Assembly: GCF_003589595.1 (NCBI RefSeq)
Contig: NW_020654422.1
Location: 16,459,885-16,523,884, forward strand
Direction of reading: 5' to 3'
Length of the DNA: 64,000 nt
Origin: Hyposmocoma kahamanoa
Lineage: Eukaryota > Arthropoda > Insecta > Lepidoptera > Cosmopterigidae
Shown: positions 42,323 through 53,147 of the stretch, piece after piece
Position numbering within the stretch: position 1 is the stretch's first letter
Layout of the letters: every line of letters starts with the position of its first letter
Notes under the pieces: model-generated
Database searches by the model: none
What the model saw: only the letters and a program-made list of their open reading frames with translations
Told to the model about the DNA's origin: nothing
Position numbers and translations under genes: made by a program

Positions 42323-42835
42323 AAAAATAATATCAAGAGTATTTTTTGTAATTTTTCTCTTTTAATTAGTATACTTAATCATTTTATCATTTTGTACTGC
42401 CGTTGTATCGTTAAAAATGCTATAAAGTCTTTTAAAATACAGGCCTTTGTCATTTCGTAGGACACTTTCAGAACAACAGAAATAAGCTTAAAATTTTGTT
42501 TTGAAATTTCCTTGCCTAACTGCAGTTCATAACCATTTCTTCATATAACAGGTTCACTTACAAAATCTTCATAAATGGTTTTTTAAAAGCTTTTGACTTC
42601 AAAGTCGTTTGTGGCAAGAACTTTTACCACAAAAGAAACAAGTTGCCAGACCAAATTTGAGTTAAGAAGGCTCATAGCTGATCTTTGAACGTATACTATA
42701 TACGTTCACATAGAACCACAATATCTATACGAAACCACGAACCCTGTTCAAGTTGCAGGGATGTGTGTGTTATTATATGTTAGACCTGGTTTAATTAGAA
42801 TGATTTTGCTTGTTAGTTTGTGAGATTAAGTCACT

Positions 42836-42935
42836 TCTTTACGGTGAACTCTGTGATCCAACGGTTTGTATTGTGGGCACTGGATGAGGTGTCACAGGTC
42901 CGATTCCAATTTGGGAATTGAGCTTTTCTAATTGT
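42836..42935 (+). mobile_element. SINE-3-like head fragment
   Basis: TGTGATCCAACGGTTTGTAT, GTGGGCACTGGATGAGGTGT and CACAGGTCCGATTCCAATTT resemble the SINE-3 head including box B. The body is largely missing. Confidence 0.4.
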
Positions 42936-42954
42936 ATCGATTTTTTTGTGTAAT

Positions 42955-43228
42955 TCCAAGTGACGCGACGAACAAGTCGTGCTCCTGTTGTTAAACGACA
43001 AATATATCCATATCAGTTTCACTCAGAGCTTTAAATCGCAAAAATCTTAGGGGCACTGCCACTGCGCCCATCACCCTGAGACATAACTTGACAAGTCCCA
43101 TGTGCCTGTAATTTCACCAGCACCCTTACCCTTCCAAACCGGAACGTAGTAATGCTCACATTACTGCTTGATGAAATAGATAAGGTAACAGTACTTCCCA
43201 TCTTTCACAAGCTATACTGCTACTAGAT
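42955..43228 (-). repeat. repeat A copy 15
   Basis: Antisense: CCAAGTGACGCGACGAACAA, GAGCTTTAAATCGCAAAAAT, GGGGCACTGCCACTGCGCCC, ATTTCACCAGCACCCTTACC, AATGCTCACATTACTGCTTG and CTTTCACAAGCTATACTGCT. Almost full length. Confidence 0.85.
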
Positions 43229-43330
43229 TTATTAGATTCTTGCGATTGTTACACAGGAAATGAATTCACGAAAGCTGTAAAAAGCCCGAAACCTAGGTTT
43301 GTTTGAAAAACAAACTTAATCGATTAAGAT
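43228..43330 (+). repeat. repeat C copy with mixed orientation
   Basis: TTGCGATTGTTACACAGGAA is in reverse orientation of the C 3' end, followed by GCCCGAAACCTAGGTTTGTT and AAACAAACTTAATCGATTAA in forward orientation. This is another fold-back arrangement. Confidence 0.5.
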
Positions 43331-44085
43331 CCAAAAATCGCTTCGCTAGAACTCAAAAATATTATTTTCGTTATTGTTTTTATTTACATACATGTAAAGA
43401 GTAAATTCTTATCCTCTCTCTCTAAATATAATTTTTTCTGTGCCCTGCGGGGTCCATAATGCACAGTTAACTTAACTTTAAGCCTTTTTCATACTATGTA
43501 ACATTATAATAAATGCAATAAATAATAAAATTGAACTGAATAGTTGTTAGGAACAAATCGATGCCTTACTTTCTCAAACCCGAAACTTATAAAGAGTGAT
43601 TATTTAGGAGATGGCATAACTTTCTATTTATTTTAAATTTCTTATCGAGGGTGTTAATTTCGAAGCATTACTTTAAGAATAGGTAAAAGCTAGTTTGTAA
43701 TTATGAAATAAGTCTGCAACATTTGTATCTGCAATTCAATTTTTGCATTTAACTAACTTTGTGCTTTAAGATACGTGTTTCAGAAAGTAAAGCGACGAAA
43801 TGTTAATAGATGAAAACTGTTGAATATGTCATACTAGAACATTGAAACTCGTTTAAAAGCAGTAAAGTTTCCAGATGGCAAATTCAAGCTTGAGATCCTC
43901 TCCGCAAACAGTAGCACATTAACGCGAAATAGACACGCCTGTGTCTGGCACACTTGCACACCCGTACAACGTAGATATAATATAAATAGAGTGCTATCAC
44001 AGTTCAATGCCATGCCAGTAACCGGCATGCTAGCGGTTAGAGTTCATGAATTATTTGGGTCGATTAATGTTATCTATATCGGTCG

Positions 44086-44215
44086 ACGTTGTCTAGCGGT
44101 ATGTACTCTTGGCGCTTTATGAGAGGAAGTCCTGAATTCAATTCTTTCCGGGAACCACTTTGAGATAGGAACTTTTCCTAATTGGTTCCGGAGTGGGTGT
44201 TCTGCGTAATGCCCT
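44086..44215 (+). mobile_element. SINE-3-like copy
   Basis: GACGTTGTCTAGCGGTATGT (tRNA-like start), GGAAGTCCTGAATTCAATTC (degenerate box B), GAACTTTTCCTAATTGGTTC and GGAGTGGGTGTTCTGCGTAA. Confidence 0.55.
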
Positions 44216-44634
44216 TGGAGTTAACATCGTTGCTATAGTACGTAAATATTTTTAGTTTGAGATTTGGCACTTAATTGGTGTGGTTGTCAGGCATTTTATA
44301 AAAGAAAAAAACAACGTTCCAATTTATCCACAAAACACGTAAATCATAATATGTTTAAGCGAACAATTATAACAAAAACTAAAACTATTCGCTTGCTGCA
44401 TCAAACTGGCAAGCTGAGTGTATACTATACACCAAGTAATTATGCAGAGGTTATGTTGTATTTTATTTAAAAGGTATGATATTAAAAAATTGTATTTAAA
44501 AAATTCTAAATTTTGTATATTTTATTAATAGCTAGAACCGCTTATCTATTGTTACAATAAGGTAATAAGAACGAAGAAGTAGTAAACGGTTTTCATTCAT
44601 TGTAATGGACGCAGATGTTCCAGGCACTCGTCTG

Positions 44635-44715
44635 TAACATCTGGAGCATGGGCTACGGAACGAACCAACAGACCTTATGAATTTTTCTACGTGCTTGTTG
44701 CAGATCTTTGATTTT
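44635..44715 (-). mobile_element. SINE-2 head fragment
   Basis: Reversed: GATCTGCAACAAGCACGTAG, AAAAATTCATAAGGTCTGTT and GGTTCGTTCCGTAG, matching the 48.0-kb head. Confidence 0.5.
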
Positions 44716-45317
44716 GTTTTTTTTAACGACTTTTTGCAGTAGTGCGACATCTATGACAATTTTTCTTCATTGTAATTTTGTTCTATTGTTCGTTCTTATC
44801 TTATTTTCATACAACCTAGCATATCGTGGTCTGACCTGTAAGCTACATGATCGTTTTGTACAACAGCGTGTGGCTGAATAGACTTGGAAAAAATCGAGAA
44901 TTTCATCTCGTGAAGCAGGTCTCGCGTGCAATCATTGAAGCTTTATACAATGGAAGCAATTATTCAGGCCGTCTCAGACTGTAATCAACTCACTTAAGGG
45001 CCGTCTACATGACAACGTCATAGCGAGTAAATTTGTGGTTTGTACTGTGTAAGGAAAAACGATACCCCTTGCAAGCTGCTTTCAATACAAAAAGTACAAC
45101 GACCGGACGAAGAAAATGTTTTTAAAATCTGTAGGTGAAATGTTAAGAATCGTGTGTTTTTGGAATAAAGCTAAAGCAAAGAATGATGATAAGGCAATAG
45201 AGACATTAAGTTCTATCATTATTATAGAAGCTTACAGAGGCGCTGCGGTGGCGCTAGTAATAATACAATATTTAGAAGCGTAGTCGCAGCGCCGCTGTTG
45301 TGATGTGCGCGCCTGCC

Positions 45318-45455
45318 TGACTGCTACGCAGAGGTCCCGGGTTCGATTCCCGGGCCGGGAGAAATATTTGTATGGACTACTTCTCGTGAGTTTGGGTGTA
45401 ATTTGTGGTTGTCCATGTGTGTGTTCATAGCACCTGCGATACAGGGTTTCTCTAG
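45318..45455 (+). mobile_element. SINE-1 copy lacking box A
   Basis: GACTGCTACGCAGAGGTCCC, GGGTTCGATTCCCGGGCCGG, GAAATATTTGTATGGACTAC, GGGTGTAATTTGTGGTTGTC and ACAGGGTTTCTCTAGTAG. The first ~30 bases with box A are absent. A GC-rich stem (GGCGCTGCG ... CGCAGCGCC) lies just upstream at about 45,240-45,294. Confidence 0.8.
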
Positions 45456-45503
45456 TAGTCTATATTTATGGTTACTTTTGTAGTCACAATTGGTGAATTA
45501 AAA

Positions 45504-45672
45504 ATTACCATTGTTTCGTTTTGAAGCGAAAGGGTGCTGGTGAAATTACAAGCACACGGGACTTGTCAATTTATGTTCAGATCTTTGCGATTTAATGTTC
45601 CGAGTGGCACTCCAACTATTATAGACAGGCGCGTCCTTACCATCAGGTGCAAGACTTGTTTGTCCCATCACT
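45504..45672 (+). repeat. repeat A copy 16
   Basis: ACCATTGTTTCGTTTTGAAG, GGGTGCTGGTGAAATTACAA, ATCTTTGCGATTTAATGTTC and TAGACAGGCGCGTCCTTACC. The 5' third is missing, and the CAGGGTGACGGGCGCAGTGG block is deleted. Follows a SINE-1 copy. Confidence 0.8.
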
Positions 45673-47226
45673 TACTTATTCCAACATTCTCTATAAAGAT
45701 TACTCTAACTTTCATTATTAGTAATAATTCGACTAAAATGTTTTAAAGTGAAGTTTCGTTATAAAAGTTTTATAAATAACTCACAACAACGTCGCAACAT
45801 AATATTTACAAATTTAATTTAAATTCTTTAATTTTTTTTTACAAATTTCCCCACATCTAAGTGAGTAAAAGGTTATTTAATAAGATTCATGTATTAAGAT
45901 AAAATTTTTATACAGAATAAATGTATCTTTATCTTTAAATACCGACAACACATCTGATATTTTTGCATCTCGCTGTACCCTTATAAGCTGTACTTAAGAT
46001 GCACTTTACCTGTCAAATTGGTAGCAATGTTGCCCTGGTAAACACTCACTTCGCATCTTTACGGTGTGTTTGCGATTCTCAGATAGTTTCGTGGAAATTG
46101 GTCTTACGTTAGAGCGATGTGGATTTACGTGAAAATGTGTACAGATTTTTATATAGCAGCTCTATGCACGCAATAACCGGAACTGTCTTGCTTGACACAT
46201 TATGGTATAACTTTGTTTCTTGACGATTTTCTGTGCCATAATTGTACGCTACTGTTTTTGATAGCACAGAAGAAAACGGTAATAAATAATAAAGGTGAAT
46301 ACGAGGAATGGTTGCAACAATTACTTACCATTATTACGGTAGCTACTCTACTTAGGGCGCGTTCTCATAATGTCGTAACGTTTTGTTTGTCGTTGGACGA
46401 CTGTCGCGTCTAACCTGTTCTCACTAGTTTGTGACGACAAATTATCGGTTCACGGCAGAATCGTTTGAAGCTGCGATTATCTGTCGTATTGTTCTATGTG
46501 TGAATAACTTCATTTAAATGTGCCACAACACTTCAAACTGCACGATTATCTGCCGTCAGAACATAATGAGAAAGCGCCCTTAGAGAGACTGTCCGCCGCG
46601 CTGTATGAGTTTGACCGGCGTTAAAGTGGCGTGGTGAAAATTTATATTATTTTAATGAAGTATCAGGTTCTTTATTAATTCTTCAATATTTCAGTAGGCA
46701 CAATTAAAATTAAGGTAGAAGAGTGAAGTGTAAGGTCTCGAAGCAACGTAGGCCACTGGATTGCGTATTGTAAGACATGTTGAGTAGGCATAAGATTCTT
46801 TACATTGTAATTAAATTATTATTTCACTTCTATTTGTACCATGAACGAATAAATACACTATCTAAAATTGTTCCTGTTTCATTATACGTCGCTAACCAGA
46901 TGAAATTCCAACTACCTCACTGCACAACCAATCTAATATGAGATAGCGACCCAACCAACCACAACCTCGTGTACTTCGTAAACTACTGCAACGACTGATT
47001 ACTGCCACATGACTTGAAGATTTCAACTCAAACCACAACATCATCAGAAGCTGTCTGCCGTCACGTACTTCATCATCGTTGATTCTTCATAATGGGTACG
47101 ACATATTACATTAAAGAAGAAACGCCATACACAAAAGGAGACTGCAAGATCCAAAATAAGGGTTTCAATACAATCCCTTCCGCCGCGTTGTCGTCGTAAG
47201 AAGAGCTCGAGTGATGTCCATAGTAA
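45673..47226. other. no feature recognised
   Basis: Short chance frames only. No shared repeat seen. Confidence 0.45.
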
Positions 47227-47287
47227 AGTTCTGGTGAAATTACAGATACATGAGAATTGTCAACTTGTTTCTGGGTGACGCGCGCAG
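47227..47287 (+). repeat. repeat A fragment 17
   Basis: TTCTGGTGAAATTACAGATA, GAGAATTGTCAACTTGTTTC and GGGTGACGCGCGCAG. Only about 60 bp of the central region. Confidence 0.55.
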
Positions 47288-47766
47288 AAAAAACAAAATA
47301 AAAGCAGAACAGGTTAGGAAAAATTAAGTTGGCGTAGTGGTTCATTGGAGATATCGATTTGGGTGCGTATGATATTCACATAATGTCGTTATGTGTCTGC
47401 ATTGATTATGATTTATTTTTCATAACTAAGCTTTCGATCTCAATGTATACCCATGCTTATTGTTGTTTAAGCATTTTCTCATTCCTGCAATTTCCTTTTT
47501 GCTAAATATTCTTAATGATAAGACAAAATGTCCGCCTTTCTCATTATACTATTTCTGCATTAAAACGCTATTCCTGCATTAACTTTAATCGTTTTCTGTG
47601 ACACTCGACCCGTCCCTGACTGTGACCCGGGATAGCCTTATAGAGTAGATAACTTATTTGTCCCACTTAATACATTATCTCAACTTGAATTATGTGAGTA
47701 ACTTGGTCAGTTCTTTGCTCTGTGTGTGTAACAAGAACGTATGTAGTTACTTTCTTTAATAATAAT

Positions 47767-47774
<8 letters not shown>

Positions 47775-47800
<26 letters not shown>
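47775..47800 (+). repeat. AT microsatellite
   Basis: About 12 AT units, then AAAT units. Confidence 0.85.
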
Positions 47801-47809
<9 letters not shown>

Positions 47810-47892
47810 CTAGATAACATCACATATGTTGATCTGTAGGTAACTAAAGCACTTGTAATTAATTTTGTATTGAATTAAAATTCAATATGTTT

Positions 47893-48085
47893 TTTGTGAA
47901 ATTACTGCACTAGTTTGTTATAATTATTAATACGAACATCGAACACTTAGAAAAAAATTGAAAACCAAATATAAAAATCCGACAACAAGCGTATAGAAAA
48001 ATTCGTGAGATATGCTGGTTCGTTCCGTGGTTTGGTTGGCATAACATCTGACACGGTTTGCTAGAAGACGTCGGTTCGAATTATT
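47893..48085. mobile_element. SINE-2 tail and head in inverted arrangement
   Basis: 47,893-47,965 is the antisense tail (CACTAGTTTGTTATAATTAT, TAATACGAACATCGAACACT). 47,975-48,085 is a sense head: CAACAAGCGTATAGAAAAAT, GCTGGTTCGTTCCGTGGTTT, GGTTTGCTAGAAGACGTCGG and TTCGAATT as box B. A normal copy would have head then tail on one strand. Confidence 0.6.
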
Positions 48086-48116
48086 AATATTAATGCGAGT
48101 GAAACTTCATACTTAA

Positions 48117-48195
48117 CATTATCTTTTCATTTAGTCGAGTATTGCTTATTCACAGTAATTGACGCATTTCACTGTAACGAGAGTAGACACTCAGA
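48117..48195 (+). mobile_element. half copy of TIR element M
   Basis: Aligns with the right arm of the 16.9-kb element: CTTTTCATTTAGTCGAGTAT, TGCTTATT, CAGTAATT and GAGTAGAC. The left arm is absent. It follows a SINE-2 head. Confidence 0.55.
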
Positions 48196-48258
48196 CCTGA
48201 GAGAGTATGGAAAATTATTTTACATTCACCCGGCTGGGGACCGATTTTTTCAAAAATG

Positions 48259-48464
48259 CCAAGTGACATGACAAACAAGTTGTGCGCCTGGTGTAAAGCG
48301 ACACGCCTATCCATAACAGTTGCAGTGCCATTCAGAGCTTAAAAACGCAAAGATAACATCTGGCATTGCGCCCGTCACCCTTCGACATAAGTGCCTGTAA
48401 TTTACCAGCACCCTTACCCTCCTAAACCGGAACGCAGTAATGCTCACATTATTGCTTGATGCTA
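48259..48464 (-). repeat. repeat A copy 18
   Basis: Antisense: GCCAAGTGACATGACAAACA, CTATCCATAACAGTTGCAGT, GCGCCCGTCACCC, TTTACCAGCACCCTTACCCT and TAATGCTCACATTATTGCTT. A small internal deletion removes GTTGACAAGTCC. Joined to SINE-3. Confidence 0.8.
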
Positions 48465-48479
48465 GATGGCGACACCATG

Positions 48480-48695
48480 AAAACAGGCGTGTAAGCCACT
48501 TGATCACGAATGTCGTCAATAATAGACAACCACACCAATTGTTTGGTCTCAAACTAGGAAAATCCCTGTGCTCATGAGTACACCCACACCAGAAACAATT
48601 TAAGTTCATTTTCCAATTTGGTCCTACCGGGAATCGAATCCGGGACTTCCTCGTACAGCACCCACAGTATAAATCGTTGTGCCACGGAGGTCGTC
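48480..48695 (-). mobile_element. SINE-3 copy, longest
   Basis: Antisense: GGTGTGGTTGTCTATTATTG is the reverse of its left part; then AGGAAAATCCCTGTGCTCAT, AATTTGGTCCTACCGGGAAT, CGAATCCGGGACTTCCTCGT and CGTTGTGCCACGGAGGTCGT. Box B reads GGATTCGATTCC when reversed. Adjacent to repeat A copy 18. Confidence 0.7.
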
Positions 48696-49262
48696 AAATC
48701 GTAAACATAAGAGTAACGAGATTAATTTACTATTTTGACTGCATTTATATAAATGAAAATATCTTTTACCTAAGTCAGTGCTTTTATTTTAAGAACCCTG
48801 TGCTCTAAACTGTGTTGAAAACTCATTTTCAAGAAGATTTCCAAGGAAAATATTGATAGATAAGACAAGCAAGAGGATCATTCGAAAGTAATTTATACTT
48901 GTTAATCAACCTACAGACTTCTTGAAGTTAAAATTTACGAGATATTCGTTTTTTTACCCCCATAACAACAACCACCATAACGCTTCGCTTAGCAAATAAC
49001 ACTGCTCATGTCATTTCGAGTAATTTTAGTATTATAATATTATAACATTATAATAGTAGGAATAGAAAACGTCGTATACGAGATTTTTTATTTTTTATTT
49101 TTTTTTAGCGATAAGTGTTCTATTTAGGGTCACCTCACATTGCCACCGCTGGGCTGCACGATGCAGCAGTGCATTAAAACGAGCATTGCTCGTGTTATGT
49201 AAACTTTATCCTCTACACCAGAAGGCTACATTTCCTTAAACGAAAAAAGAAAACGAAAAAAA

Positions 49263-49382
49263 ATGATGCAGCAAAAGGCGCTGCCGCCCGAAAAACTGCC
49301 GCCCGCAGTGGCCAGCGACGAGCAGCGCCGGGTGAATATCTATTATGGATATCAAATAATAGTACGTGTGTTGATTATATAA
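49263..49382 (+). CDS. short GC-rich ORF, possible exon
   Basis: A frame starting MMQQKALPPEKLPPAVASDE, then QRR followed by GTGAAT at 49,332, a possible splice donor; the frame itself closes at a TAA at 49,380-49,382. The GC-rich part stops at the possible donor. No homology recognised, no clear acceptor upstream. Confidence 0.2.
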   Translation: MMQQKALPPEKLPPAVASDEQRRVNIYYGYQIIVRVLII

Positions 49383-49408
49383 TTTTTATTGATATTGTCC
49401 TTTTATTC

Positions 49409-49622
49409 AACTGCCTCAGTGGCCGAACGGTTACCATACCGGACTGCCACGCAGAGGTCCCAAGTTCGATTCCCGGACCGGGAGAAATATTTGCATGACC
49501 TACATTTATTTCTCTCGTGAGTTTGGATGTAATTTGTGGTTGTCAGTGTGTGTGTCCATGGCATCCGCGACACAGGGTTTTCCTAGTGCAGGGCTATGTT
49601 GAGTGTATGCGTTATTTATTAT
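49409..49622 (+). mobile_element. SINE-1 full-length copy
   Basis: CAACTGCCTCAGTGGCCGAA, CGGTTACCATACCGGACTGC, AAGTTCGATTCCCGGACCGG, TTGCATGACCTACATTTATT, GACACAGGGTTTTCCTAGTG and GTTGAGTGTATGCGTTATT. Box A and box B are present. Close match to the 11.3-kb copy. Confidence 0.85.
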
Positions 49623-50311
49623 TATTTTGACATGAGTAACATTTTTTTAGATTTATTATTTTATTTATTTAGATTAACATTTTTTTATACTTAGTCATAA
49701 GTCTAGAAGTGTTTGAGTATTGCAACTCTTCTTCTATTGTTTATGAAGTTCGTACTTATATAGGTACCTCTAGACAATATTTAATTATTAAAAGGATACA
49801 GTACACATAACTCAAAAGTACAAAAAAAAATAATTAATAGAAAATAGTGCAAAAATAAAAAATTCAAAAGTGAAAGCCGCCAATTTTCAAAATTATGAAA
49901 CGATTCGAGCGGTGTTGTTTGTAAACACATAACACTCGTATTTGCATATCATTATGACCAACAACGAAATTCAAACTTGAGAAGGTCCCAGATCAGCGAA
50001 GTTGTGAGTTAGTGAAAATTTTCGACGTCAACAAGAAGTAAGCTGTTTATCTCGAAAACAACTGTAACAACTGCGAGAGACGGCAGTCTTAAGCATTGGC
50101 TAAACTACACAAAAGTGTGTTCTCCATCTAGAGTTGTCCAACTCTAATTCCTTTCGTGAACCAAGTAATAAAACTTGGGTCTGTCGATAGCAAATTTGCA
50201 TCTAAATCGGATTATTTAAAACTATTTTCAATGTTTCTATACACGCATACGACACATATTATAATAACGTATATAATAGTAGGGAGAGTGAATAGGAATA
50301 GTTAGGTATGG

Positions 50312-50767
50312 TTGGGAGTTTCTTATTGGGGCTTAACAGAGGTACATTTTTGTGAGAAAGGTGTAAAAACGAATGCAGTTGTGTATCAAAATACAGTCCT
50401 GACGAACCTTGTGGAACCTGTTTTTCATACCATGTTCAATAACAGGCACTGGGTATTCCAACAAGATTCGGCGCCAGCTCATAGAGCGAAGAGCACACAA
50501 GACTGGCTGGCGGCGCGTGAAATCGACTTCATCCGGCACGAAGACTGGCCCTCCTCCAGTCCAGATTTGAATCCGTTAGATTACAAGATATGGCAACACT
50601 TGGAGGAATAGGCGTGCTCAAAGCCTCATCCCAATTTGGAGTCACTCAAGACATCCTTGATTAAGGCAGCCGCCGATATTGACATGGACCTCGTTCGTGC
50701 TGCGATAGACAACTGGCCGCGCAGATTGAAAGCCTGTATTCAAAATCAGGAAGGTCATTTTGAATAA
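50312..50767 (+). pseudogene. DD37D (maT-like) mariner-family transposase, C-terminal half
   Basis: A broken Tc1/mariner-superfamily transposase. The frame holds VFQQDSAPAHRAKSTQDW and then SSSPDLNPLDYKIWQHLEE; 37 residues lie between the D of QQD and the D of PLDY, the DD37D spacing of maT-like elements. A TAG stop at 50609-50611 interrupts the frame, but it continues unchanged for another 51 codons to a TAA at 50765-50767, ending near IQNQEGHFE. The N-terminal DNA-binding half and the first catalytic Asp are not found upstream. It is a different lineage from the intact D,D34D mariner at 18.4 kb. No matching TIRs were seen. Confidence 0.8.
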
Positions 50768-50812
50768 ACTTTAGTGTCTATTATAGTGTGTATTATAGGA
50801 ATAATGTTGTTT

Positions 50813-51006
50813 AAAGTTACCTATCATTAGTCCGAAATGATAAGTTGCAGAAATAACGTTTGCTCGAATTTTCATAACCTCGAAAGTAGTTTTGAGAGGA
50901 AAATGTTTTTTCTTTTAAACCTAATAAACTAACCTAACCAAACCTTATCTTTGCGATAAACATCCAACATATCCTGAAAGAACAACGGTTTCGTTATAAT
51001 TCAGTT
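50813..51006 (-). mobile_element. TIR element F, uninterrupted copy
   Basis: On the minus strand this aligns with 41,320-41,865: TTCTTTCAGGATATGTTGGA, GTTTATCGCAAAGATAAGG, a GGTTAGGTTAG centre, AGGTTTAAAAGAAAAAA and GTTATTTC. At the point where the 41.4-kb copy holds the retroposon this copy is continuous. It thus acts as a paralogous empty site. Confidence 0.7.
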
Positions 51007-51056
51007 TTCGGTGTATTATTTATATAATATATGAAATATTATATAAATAATACTAT

Positions 51057-51320
51057 AAATGATTATCACTAGTATCAGGTTTCTTACTACGGTATGACTT
51101 CTTTTTATATTCCCGATATTTCGGAACGGTTGCACGTTCCATGGTCCATATGTCTGCTCATAAAGCTGTCATCTGCCGCCGTCCAGTCAACCCGTGACCA
51201 TGAAGCGTGCAACCGTTCCGAAATATCGGGAAAATAAAAAGAAGTCATACCGTGGTAAGAAACCTGATACTAGTGATAATCATTTAGTGAATAACCACGA
51301 AAGTCTTAAAATCTAAATAC
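51057..51320. repeat. fold-back repeat D, compact near-perfect hairpin
   Basis: Two arms of about 88 bases, nearly identical in inverted orientation: AATGATTATCACTAGTATCA, GGTTTCTTAC, GGTATGACTTCTTTTTAT and CCCGATATTTCGGAACGGTT with GCACG. The spacer is about 48 bp (51,151-51,198), containing AGCTGTCATCTGCCGCCGTC. The right side continues with AATAACCACGAAAGTCTTAA, also present at 36.4 kb. Confidence 0.8.
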
Positions 51321-51380
51321 TATAAATATTTAATACACAAAAAAACTCCTTGTATTGCCGACAAACTGTAATACTCACGT

Positions 51381-51532
51381 TAATGCGTTCCAGTTTTGAA
51401 GCGTAAGGGTACTGGTGAAATTACAGGCTTGAGAACTTATGTTTTAGGGGGCAGTGCCACTGAGATCTTCCCAATTTCAAGTACTGAATAGCAATGCAAC
51501 TGTTATGCATGGACGTGTCACTTACCACTAAT
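51381..51532 (+). repeat. repeat A copy 19
   Basis: TGCGTTCCAGTTTTGAAGCG, AGGGTACTGGTGAAATTACA, GCAGTGCCACTGAGATCTTC and CAACTGTTATGCATGGACGT. Diverged and truncated at both ends. Lies between hairpin D and element I. Confidence 0.7.
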
Positions 51533-51569
51533 AAGGCTAGCTAAACAGGGCGCGAGTTGCGCGAGAGCG

Positions 51570-51752
51570 ACATAATGTCGCCTTAGAGTGAAAACCTAGC
51601 ATACGCGTTTTCACACAGTTCGTTTTTACCGATTTTTGTAAAAGAAAAACTGACAAACTTCTTGCTCAAACAGAACTACAAATTAATCTTCGTCCTGAAA
51701 AATTTACGTATAGGTCAGATACGAGGTATTCACTCTAAGACGACGATAAAGA
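51570..51752. mobile_element. small TIR element I at the edge of J
   Basis: Inverted ends: GTCGCCTTAGAGTGAAAACC on the left against GTCGTCTTAGAGTGAATACC from the reversed right end. Size is about 180 bp. It lies just outside the left arm of J. A half copy on the opposite strand is at 28,505-28,607 and shares the terminal motif and CACATAGTTCGTTTTTAC-type interior. Confidence 0.65.
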
Positions 51753-51767
51753 GATATGGCGTATATG

Positions 51768-52963
51768 GCGTTCCGTATACAGTACAACCCCCAAGGAGAG
51801 ACGAGGTAGGTACGCTTTTCTAAGGGGCTAAACAACTGAAATACCGTTTATTTTTATTACATACGCCTTTCCATCTACCGTATAAATCTAAGCCGTAAAA
51901 AACCCATATTTAGTACGTCCACTAGGGTATTAATTAGGTACGGCTTTTCGTAAGAAAGGTTCGTAAGAAAGCGTCTCTGATTCGTCACGTCTCGAGAAAT
52001 TACTCAAACAAAATATCTGCTATAATATAGAATTTATGTATTTATTAAAGTTAAAAGGAATACAAATTCAAAATTAATAATTGTGAATATTATCATAATT
52101 TATATATTTAAACAGTTTTTATCAAATACAAGATAAATTTATTAGGAAACAAACAAGTGCCATTACAGTTTGAAAGAATTTTTCGAAGACAAAAATTAAA
52201 TGTTATCCATTAAATCTATTACAAAATAAACTATAGATATTAAGTAAGTGATGGTAAGTGTGAGACACTTTGAAATTCTCGTCATTCGTTCCTTCATACT
52301 TCAAAATTGAAAATCAGTCACAAGTTTACTAACTAGAGTTGTAAATCGTTCTCCATCCATTTTAAATAATCTTAACTCAAACACAAACGATATTAATCAG
52401 AAGTTATGCCGCAAATTACGTAAAAATACATGCAAGATCGAAATGAACTGTGACACTGCACTCGCGCGAAATCAGTTGTTATTGATATTATTATTTCTGG
52501 CCTATTTTGAAACATGCCAATATCACCAAACAAGCAACTAATTAGAGCTTAGAGTTGACTATTTTGTATGTTTATTGGTTGTGTAGGTGAGACGGAGAGA
52601 TAGCTTCCGTGTTTATTATTTGCATTTTGCACTGTTTACTTAAAACAATAAGAGATAATCTCGCTTTAACTATGTATGACCTTTAAGTTTTTGATTCTCG
52701 AATTACTCGACGTGACGAATCAGAGACGCTTTTTTACGAGTCATTCTCACGAAAACCCGTACCTAATTCGTCCCCTAATGGACTTATCAAATACGGTTTT
52801 TTAATCGCATAAACTTATGTGGTAGCTGGAAAGGCGTGTCTAATTCGTCACTTCGAGGGGACATACTGTGTACGGTATTTCTGTTGTTAAGACCCTTAGA
52901 AAAGCGTACCTAAGCGTAGCTCTCCTTGGTGGACGTACTGTATACGGGAAGCCATATACGTAC
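51768..52963. mobile_element. long-TIR non-autonomous element J
   Basis: About 1.2 kb with terminal inverted repeats of about 250 bp. Left arm 51,768-52,013 begins CGTATATGGCGTTCCGTATA; right arm 52,692-52,963 gives, reversed, CGTATATGGCTTCCCGTATA. Further matched blocks include GGTACGCTTTTCTAAGG, GAAATACCGT, ACGCCTTTCCA and GCGTCTCTGATTCGTCACGT. By eye the arms are about 75-80% identical. The arms contain a repeated motif of the form ACGAATTAGGTACGGGTTTT. The ~680-bp centre is AT-rich with no transposase frame. This fits a fold-back or long-TIR MITE; superfamily unknown. Confidence 0.8.
52014..52691. other. AT-rich core of element J
   Basis: The segment between the two long arms. No transposase motif and no frame over 60 codons, so the element is non-autonomous. 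Confidence 0.6.
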
Positions 52964-53147
52964 CTCGGGCGCGCGGGCGAGGCTAGCTTGTCTTTGATCT
53001 ACGCGGCTGTATTATTCAGATGAATTTAAAAGTTGTTGCTTAGTAAACAGAATTCAGATTCGCCATTAATGGACGTGAAAGCGTGGTAATTGAGCGGTCG
53101 CCGCGCGGCGGCCTTGCGAAGACTTTCGCGTCGTGTAACGGCCCTAA

